Source: Ampelocalamus luodianensis (lineage: Eukaryota; Streptophyta; Magnoliopsida; Poales; Poaceae). Taken from it: a DNA stretch of 64,000 nt. Below, piece by piece: positions 57,601 to 64,000 of the stretch; the stretch's first letter is position 1, and each line of letters starts with the position of its first letter. A program made the translations under genes and the position numbers. A model generated the notes under the pieces. That model did no database searches. It was given only the letters and a program-made list of their open reading frames with translations, and was not told the origin of the DNA. Where the stretch lies: the NCBI GenBank assembly GCA_036346255.1, contig CM070640.1:40047238-40111237 (forward strand), in the 5' to 3' direction.

Positions 57601-59827
57601 ATCGAGATCGTGAGCCGTGCGATCTTTGATCAACGGTCCACGACCTCCCGATTTATGGGTTTTCAGTTTAGTCAGAAAAGCTTTTATTTGCACATATTAA
57701 TTGTTTTAAACTTCAAAATTGCGTAACTTTTTCTCTGTAGCTCCAAATTTAACAAACTAAAGTTCGATAAATGCATCTGTTAAAGTACTTTAGCTTAGTA
57801 TAGGTTTTGCGATAATCTTTAATCTGAAATTAATCATGTCTTAGATTTAAAACTTAGAAAAATCATAACTAAATCATTTTAACTCCAAATGACCTGAAAT
57901 TTTATATGGGTTACCACTATACCAGTGGGTAGCTACCATAAAAATTTCAGCTTCAAATCTTTCTAGAAAATATTTTTGCTACAGTGCTAATTATGGCGAA
58001 ATTAGGTTTTAGAGAATATCTTTTGCACCACAAATCCAAATTAAGTTTTCAGTTTCTATGTCTAGGTATGTTCGTATTTTACCTTGTGTATAAATTTCGT
58101 CACATTTGGATAATTTTTGCTTGCTCTTTTGTTTAAGTGTTGCTCGTCTTATTGGTTGTTTTAGCTCTTAGCTTAGGATTCGATATTTGCGGTAATCCGA
58201 GAACGACCCTCCGCAACAAGTTGAGCAACGACAAGCGAACAAGCAGTTTGATCATTTCCCATTAATCCCATTACTTTTAAAGTCTAATATTTTGTTTAAC
58301 TTCTATGTATGCATTGCTATTTTGTTGTTAAATTGATTAGTTAATCCTCTAGTTGCATAATCTGTAGGTAAATAATTATCCTCTACTACAGAGCCTAGGT
58401 TATTTCTTTGTGATTAGAGTTCGTTGGATGAGCTTTTGTCACTTAGTAGATTTGAATAAATATTGCTTAGCCATGCCTAGTATCGGTAGTATTGGGCGAT
58501 CATCGACTTAGTCGGTGATCTTGATCACCAACTACTTATACTACTCCATTATGTCCAACCCTTGTGTTTTATTGATTTACAAATCAAAAGCTGAAAACAA
58601 AACTATATCTTGACTTGGGCACAATGGTATGTTGATGTGATCTGTTGGGTGTGTGGAATGGTGCCTAAGTCCCCAAGGACCGAGTTACTTGTGTCACTAA
58701 GCCAAGCGCTTATTGCGTGCTAACCACGAGGGGATATGGGACCTCTCTTGACTAAGTACTTTGGGAGGTGCTAATTATGAGCTGGTCGGTGGGTGTGTGC
58801 GTGTGTGTGTTTGTGGTGTGCGAGGGAGCATTAGGCTGTCAGGTTAGGGTGTCTAATGTATCCTTCTCCGTGGGTTGCGGCTCTTAATTAGCATCGTCCA
58901 TTGGAAGCGTCTTGTAGACTTAGCCGTGCACGCATACCAAAGGAAGTATGCTAACCGTGGTGGTGGAAAGGCGGTCTATCGTGTGGGTACATTGGTACAC
59001 CTGCGGGGTTAAAACTATTCGAATAGCCTCGTCCTAGGTTATGGACATGCTTGGTAAGTCGTGCAAGAACTAGACTACAACCTTTTAAAAATTTAAACTT
59101 GACATGGGTGGTATGAAGGGTACTTCATGCTATGGTTGTGGTGACTATGGGTTAGTCACTTCTAGGTTGGTGTTGTTCTCTATCTATGTTATTATTGTCT
59201 CTCTTTTATTTGAACGATAAAAGTTAATTGCAAACTTGCTTTGAATCTATTACCTTATTGTAAATGAAAACTTGCTTTATCTTGAAAATAAGTCGAGCCT
59301 CATCCACTTAAATAAAGCTTGCATGTAGTTAATTATAGTTACTTTATCTCACACGTCGGTCTTGCAGTACAAAAACAAGTTTTGTACTCATCGCTTTCTT
59401 AATATTAATTCTTGCGAGAGGAAGAAGGTGAGCCCCAAGGGCCTCACTTTTGTGAGTATGTGTTCTTGTTGTTTGGGACGATTAGCTTGGCGGTCCGGTT
59501 GGTTGCCTTGTGGGTAAAGGCACACCGATTGGCTTTTGTTCATCGCCATCTTATGGCCATTTTGCTTCATTGTGTATTTACTTATCTTTATGAATTTTGG
59601 CAGTCGGCCTCTCTTTTGTAATAACTCTCTTTATATTATCTATGTCTTTCGATTGTTGCTTTTGCTTGGCTCTATGTGTATGAATGGAATTGATGCATGA
59701 TTTTGTAGCGGGTGTGTATCTTGCATTTAGGAAGTATACATATCTCGAGGCTTAGTTTATTTGATTTGTCTTGTTAGGACCAAGTGGATGGTTAAGCAGT
59801 ACAAGCCGAATAGACCGGGTCCTCACA
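54673..59827 (+). repeat. 3' giant LTR
   Basis: 5155 bp, same layout as 46642-51852. TATATAT at 55841-55847. It ends GGTCCTCACA at 59827 and is followed by minus-strand solo-LTR sequence. Confidence 0.9.
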
Positions 59828-60579
59828 AAGGTCTTTGCACGACCAAGGGTGGTCTTTGCAAAGATACAAAGGGAGATCCAAGGAAGGTCCGGGAGGGTGG
59901 TCTTTGCAAGAAGGCCCGAGGTGGTCGTGACCAGGGGTGGTCTGAACGAGTGGGAGGTCTGAGAGCTCCCGAGATCGCAGCAGTAGACCAGAGATCTAAC
60001 GGCTGAGACTGATCGCGCCTAAAGGGTTGAGCCCGAGGTGCTCCAAGAGGTTGGGTTCAACCCAGACCTTCGAGTCTGACCCGAACCCAAACCAAGAGTT
60101 GACTTAGGGTTAGATATTGGGCTGGAAACTTTGAGAAATTTTTAGAGGTAGCAAACTAACTCCAAAATTTCTGAAATTTTTATAGGAGCTTGCTGACTTT
60201 GAGATGGACCTTGCATAAAAATTCCAGAGGTTTTTATGCTGAGCATTTTTCTCTAGAATTTCTCAAGGTTCTGAGTTAGGGTTTGACCAAAGGTCCAACT
60301 GGTTTGACTGCCTCTTAAGATATTCAAATAATTTTTAAAAATTGTGAAATTTTTCAGAGAGGTCATACAACCAAGGAAAGGCATTTCCAGGGAGTTGAAC
60401 TCAAGATTTTCAACAAGGAGTTTATGACTTTAGTCAAATGGGAGGGTCAGGTTTTTGATTTCCCCAATTCCTTTACAAGAATTACAGAAAAGCTCAAAAA
60501 CTTCACGATGCAAGAAATTTTTTTAATTTCTACACATTTTCTTATATTTGAAACACAAACCCAGATTTGGGTTATTACA
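59828..60579 (-). mobile_element. First 750 bp of the minus-strand solo LTR
   Basis: On the minus strand it starts TGTAATAACCC at 60579 and runs to a GACCTCC / TTTGCAAAGACC region that corresponds to about 47440 in the giant LTR, where the other insertion begins. Confidence 0.8.
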
Positions 60580-61808
60580 TCATCACACCCTTCAGCGTCT
60601 ACTGCTATGTCAAGATGTCGTTCGGGTTAAAGAATGATGGGGCCACGTACTAGCATTTGATGCAGAAGACCTTTAGCAATCAGTTGGGGCGTAATTTAGA
60701 GGTTTACGTAGATGACCTCGTTCTAAAAAGTAGTACTAAGAATGACCATTTGAAGGATCTCACGGAGACCTTCGAAAATTTAAATAAGCATGGAATAAAA
60801 TTTAATCCCGAAAAGTGTACTTTTGGAGTAAATTCTGGCAAATTGCTCGGGTTCCTTGTTTGTTCTCATGGTAATTAAGTTAATCCCAAAAAGATTCGAG
60901 CTATTAAACAATTACGACCACCTTCCATTGTGAAGGAGGTCCAAGCCTTAGCCGGTCGAATGGCGGCTCTTAGTCATTTCATTTCTCGATCAGGAGAATG
61001 TGGTTTACCTTTCTTTAAGGTGATCCACAAGGGTAAAAAGGGGTTTCAATGGTCCGAAGAAGCTAATAAGGCTTTTGAAGGCTTGAAAGTTTATCTTTCA
61101 AATTCTCCAGTATTGGTTTCGCCTTTAGAAGGTGAACCTTTACTAGTTTACTTGGCAGCAACGCCAAATGTGGTTAGTGTAGTGCTTATTGCAGAAAGAG
61201 GAGGGTCAATGATCCATCTACTATGTAAGTGAGGTCTTATATGGACCAAAGGAGAGATACCCTGAGGTCCAAAAGCTAATTTATGCTCTTCTGATGACTT
61301 CCAGAAAACTGAGACATTACTTTCAATCTCACAAAATCACAGTACCTTCATCTTTTCCTCTTGGGAATGTACTTCATAACCAAGAAGTGACGGGTCGCAT
61401 AGCCAAGTGGGTGGTAGAACTTGGAGAATTCGATCTTCATTTTACTGCCCGGACAACCATACAAAGCTAGGTCTTGGTTGACTTTGTAGCTGAATGGACG
61501 AACGTTGAGGACCAACCTCAAGCAAGTTCAAGGAAAGATGACCATTGGACTTTGTATTTTGATGGCTCACGCGGGCTTAAAGGCTTGGGGGCTGGGATTT
61601 TGTTGATAACACCACAGGGTGATCAACTACAGTATGTCATACAGTTGTTGTTCCCCGCCACTAACAACGTGGCGAAGTATGAAGGACTTCTAGCCGGGCT
61701 TCGAGCAGCCAAGTCCCTCGTTGTCCGTCGGCTTTTAGCGAAGGGAGATTCACAATTAGTCATAAACCAGGTATCAAAGTAAAACAGATGTTCCAATGAG
61801 ACAATAGC
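60580..61808 (+). pseudogene. Tat pol, part 2: C-terminal RT and RNase H
   Basis: After the TCATC duplication the gene resumes with ITPFSVYCYVKMSFGLKN. YVDD at 60705-60716 is intact. RT thumb and RNase H follow (NPEKCTFGVNSGKLLGFLV, VKEVQALAGRMAALSHFISR), then DGSRGLKGLGAGI, KYEGLLAGLRAAK and GDSQLVINQVS, the extra RNase H found in Tat elements. Stops (about 60649, 60877, 61230, 61780) and frameshifts near 61230 and 61460 inactivate it. It breaks at 61808 inside the RNase H. Confidence 0.9.
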
Positions 61809-62410
61809 TGTAACACCCCAGCCCCACATGAGCCTGGAATGCTACTAAGGTAACCTTACACAAATATAAGCTAAGACAATTTACTAAATTTCGGTAGAAC
61901 CTTCTTTATATTTCTAACTTCACAGGGGTTTCAACAGATAAAAGGGTTTTATAACTAAATATTGCAACATTCAAAATCATCAATAAGCGAACAAGAACTT
62001 GCTAATCAACTAAACAAATCCTCAAGCATCCAACTATGCTACTCATCATCATTACAAATAAATCAATGCGGAAACATAATCATGAAGAATCCTTTAAGCA
62101 GTTGCTTAATTGTTAAGGCATAGTCTGAGAATTAAGGTTCATGGCGAGTGTCGTGAGATCATAATGCTACTCCTCCCATGCATGCTTTTCTTGCTCTGGG
62201 TACCTAAAACAACAAAGAAAGCAAGAGTGAGTCCACGACTCGGCAAGTACATATAAAAGAACATAATTCAAATCACCACATCAGCATCCATTTTCATAAG
62301 CACGACATTAAATCATTCAACATGCATATGCAATGCTCAAGGATTCCTTCTCTTTATCTCTTTTGCATTTCTAGGTAATGCAAAGTATGCAACCGTCATT
62401 GCATACCCAT

Positions 62411-62560
62411 GCTGTGCTTCGCAAGCGCGAGGACCAGTGCCCAATACTCCGCAAGTATTGGGACCTCAAGCCCACACTCCACGGTGTGGGGACCTCAAGC
62501 CCGTCACATACGTGACGGGGACCTCAAAGATGTGCATGCTTGGTCATCACAAGACCAGGC
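62411..62560. repeat. Array of five hairpins with constant linkers
   Basis: Successive stems: GCTT/AAGC (62416-62426), CCCAATACT/AGTATTGGG (62440-62462), CCCACAC/GTGTGGG (62471-62490), CCCGTCAC/GTGACGGG (62500-62519) and TGGTC/GACCA (62541-62557). The inner stems differ in sequence but are perfectly paired, and the three main ones are joined by the constant GGACCTCAAG. Starts of the three main units are 31 and 29 bp apart. Confidence 0.85.
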
Positions 62561-63731
62561 CTCAACATGATATCAATATGCATATGCACCATCTCTATTC
62601 AGCATCAAAGTACCAAAGGCAATAACAACATTCATGAATAAAGCATAGCCATACTTTGAACATTCACCACTCTTATTATGCACACTTGCCAACAGCCATA
62701 CGACATTAACATGCATCAAACACGCATTCATGTCCAAGCAATCACAAACAAGGTAACAACGATGCACTTGCCTCAACTGTGCGGGAACGAAGGACGCGAA
62801 GAGGGTGCCGCCTCCGGAACCAGTACACCACCTAAATTCATTTAAGAGAATGCTAAGACAACATTAATGGACCAAACAATCTATAAGAGTAAACACGAAT
62901 TCGCAATAGTTCCTTTACGCGAACCCAACTCCAATTCCTAAATATTGTTCTGTCCCCTCTGTGGACAGTCACGTTCTAAAATTCATACCTTTTAGTATAG
63001 GAGTCCAAATGAGGTGTTCTTATACTTCATTGAAAGGTTATCAAATTCCCCAACTAAACCTAGTTGGCGGGCCTTCCTGATTCGGCCATCTAATATCCAT
63101 TTTATGCTGATTAACAAAACATCAATTTCACGTCAGGTTCTCTGGACAGTACACTAAAACGACCATAACTTTCAGCTCGTTTGTACAAATTTCACGTTGT
63201 TGTACTTCCCTGAAAGCTACGACAATTATCTACAACCTTCGTTAGATTGAGATCCTCTAATTCTCCATTTAACTGATCGCTCAAGTCAGATTACTAAAAC
63301 CTGTCAAAATACTTGTGATTCGCGAACGATCGCACTAATAAATTCATAACTTTTGCTACAGAGGTCCAATTAATACGATATAGCACTTCATCGAAAGCTA
63401 TTGACGTCCTCTACAACTCTCTAGGAGAAGCCCAAGACTGAATCCATACTTAACTACATCAAAACGTCTGTCTAACGCGATCTATCCTGAGGAGATAGAA
63501 ATACCGACATTAATTAACTATCCAAAAACGCATCGGATCAAAGGGGAATTGAGGTTACCCTTGAAGAATTGCAGGGAGATGATGAACCACCCCTACGAAG
63601 AAGATCCTCTCCCTCTTCCCCTTCTTCTTCTTCTTCTTGGTCGGCAGCACCCGAAGGAGACAGCGCAAGGAGGCGGGGGCGGTCGTTCACACGGGAGTCA
63701 GAGCAGCGGCGGCTGCCATGTAGCATGTCGT

Positions 63732-63743
63732 GCTCTGATACCA
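63732..63743 (-). other. tRNA-Met primer-like site inside the solo LTR
   Basis: On the minus strand TGGTATCAGAGC is a perfect match to the plant primer site, but it lies 180 bp inside the element, not after an LTR end. It may be a chance or copied site, or the 180 bp may be a very short LTR of a TRIM-like element; no matching 180-bp copy was found at the other end. Confidence 0.5.
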
Positions 63744-63922
63744 CCCCTAGGGTTTCCCCCCTCCTTTTATTGGTGGCCGGCCCCACCTGGGCCAAAGCCC
63801 GAGGCCCAGGTTGTCGAATAATTGCAGAAACCCCCTCTAATCCTCTATTAATTCTATTTTTTTTCTAGTTGGTTCTTCTCTCTAATTCTTTCTTTTCACT
63901 TAAATAGACTTGGGGTATTACA

Positions 63923-64000
63923 ATAGCTCAGTTCTTGGATGAAGTGATGAAGTTGGAAAAACACTTTAGGGACTTCGAAGTCCAACATATACCGCGCAAG
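63923..64000 (+). pseudogene. Tat pol, part 3: RNase H continues
   Basis: After the ATAGC duplication the frame resumes as IAQFLDEVMKLEKHF, the conserved segment that follows the GDSQLVI block. It runs off the window end. Confidence 0.9.

Larger units (their letters stand above)
46642..59827 (+). mobile_element. Ty3 chromovirus-like element with 5.2-kb LTRs
   Basis: Two LTRs (46642-51852 and 54673-59827) enclose only 2820 bp of interior with a damaged primer site, unrecognised sequence and an integrase tail. Both LTRs start TGTAACATCCCC and end GGTCCTCACA. The interior has lost gag, protease and reverse transcriptase. The bases outside (CAAAC on the left, AAGGT on the right) do not match, so no target duplication remains, and about 0.8 kb of the host LTR is missing at this point. 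The integrase tail and LTR termini suggest a Tekay/Del-like chromovirus. Confidence 0.85.
40025..60579 (-). mobile_element. Solo Ty3 LTR (minus), itself interrupted twice
   Basis: Flanked by TCATC on both sides (40020-40024 and 60580-60584). On the minus strand it starts TGTAATAACCC at 60579 and ends GGTCTCATA at 40025, matching the GGTCCTCACA end of its relatives with point changes. Retained LTR pieces are 40025-41227, 44675-46641 and 59828-60579. The rest is two later insertions (41228-44669 and 46642-59827). Comparison with 46642-51852 shows that roughly 0.8 kb of this LTR is missing at the second insertion point. Confidence 0.85.
61809..63922 (-). mobile_element. Solo LTR (minus), 2.1 kb
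   Basis: Flanked by ATAGC on both sides (61804-61808 and 63923-63927). Its ends are inverted copies: TGTAACACCCC on the left and GGGGTATTACA on the right. Such extended palindromic ends are common in plant Ty3 LTRs. The minus orientation is favoured by a CTTGCCGAGTCGTGGACTCA segment like the GCGAGTAC...TTGTACTCA block near 12770 of the plus-strand solo LTR. No coding frame. It contains a hairpin array (62411-62560), a tRNA-Met-like site (63732-63743) and a (TTC)n run near 63625. Removing it restores the Tat frame. Confidence 0.8.
36122..64000 (+). mobile_element. Tat-lineage Ty3 element, 5' LTR to RNase H, nested
   Basis: A 5' LTR (36122-36687), primer site TGGCGCCGTCC, gag, protease, reverse transcriptase and RNase H of one element are laid out in order, split by insertions at 40025-60579 and 61809-63922. 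With the insertions removed, the reading continues across each junction. Integrase and the 3' LTR lie beyond base 64000. The short LTR, the primer site and the second, GDSQLVI-type RNase H are typical of the Tat lineage. Numerous stops show it is dead. It inserted into the LTR starting at 34238; the left target copy would be AGGAT (36117-36121). Confidence 0.85.

Noticed and set aside
62411..62560. CRISPR-like array
   Set aside because: Only five short units of unequal length; the variable part is self-complementary, and the setting is a plant LTR.
63538..63868. Overlapping Ser/Pro/Glu-rich frames
   Set aside because: They result from the (TTC)n run and GC-rich LTR sequence; frames are open on both strands.
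61809..63922. DNA transposon with 11-bp terminal inverted repeats
   Set aside because: The ends TGTAACACCCC and GGGGTATTACA look like TIRs, but the 5-bp duplication, TG...CA termini and LTR-like segments fit a Ty3 solo LTR better. No transposase is present.

Overview
The window looks like transposon-packed chromatin of a grass, probably a rice relative. It has nested LTR retrotransposons with TGTAACATCCC-type termini and initiator tRNA-Met primer sites, a Tat-type Ty3 element with a TGGCGCCGTCC primer site, plant L1-type LINE reverse transcriptase, a Stowaway-like MITE and a GC-rich coding gene with short GT-AG introns. Species assignment is inference. Nothing bacterial, viral or CRISPR-like was seen. 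I recognise only one host gene, a four-exon ENTH (epsin N-terminal homology) protein gene at 26079-27512 on the plus strand.

Bases 1-17117: Ty1/copia LTR sequence lies at both ends (1-1268 and 15743-17117). Between them is a minus-strand Ty3 LTR broken by a solo LTR (3380-13225, target duplication CGACG). That solo LTR is itself broken by a complete gag-only LTR element (6378-11930, target duplication AAGTG, two 966-bp LTRs). Bases 17118-26078: short repeats, a long-inverted-repeat element, a LINE inserted head-on into an older LINE (14-bp target duplication), a minus-strand LTR-like repeat rich in GGTCNGACC motifs, and a Stowaway-like MITE. Bases 26079-27512: the ENTH gene. Bases 28100-34237: fragments of the GGTCNGACC repeat in opposite orientation, a PF04195-like pseudogene, a Ty3 integrase pseudogene, an LTR and a gag-like non-autonomous interior.

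Bases 34238-64000 form a four-level nest. An LTR (34238) was entered by a Tat-lineage element (36122 to beyond the window). Its reverse transcriptase was split by a minus-strand solo LTR (40025-60579, target duplication TCATC). That LTR in turn holds a 3.4-kb non-autonomous element (41228-44669, target duplication CGGGC) and a 13.2-kb element with two LTRs of about 5.2 kb (46642-59827). The Tat RNase H region was separately split by another solo LTR (61809-63922, target duplication ATAGC).

The observations I find most novel are a 226-codon open frame inside the U3 part of an LTR (43491-44171), an array of hairpins with different stems but constant linkers (62411-62560), a roughly 29-bp GACCTCC repeat building much of the 5.2-kb LTRs, and a 50-bp tandem hairpin repeat (2083-2250).
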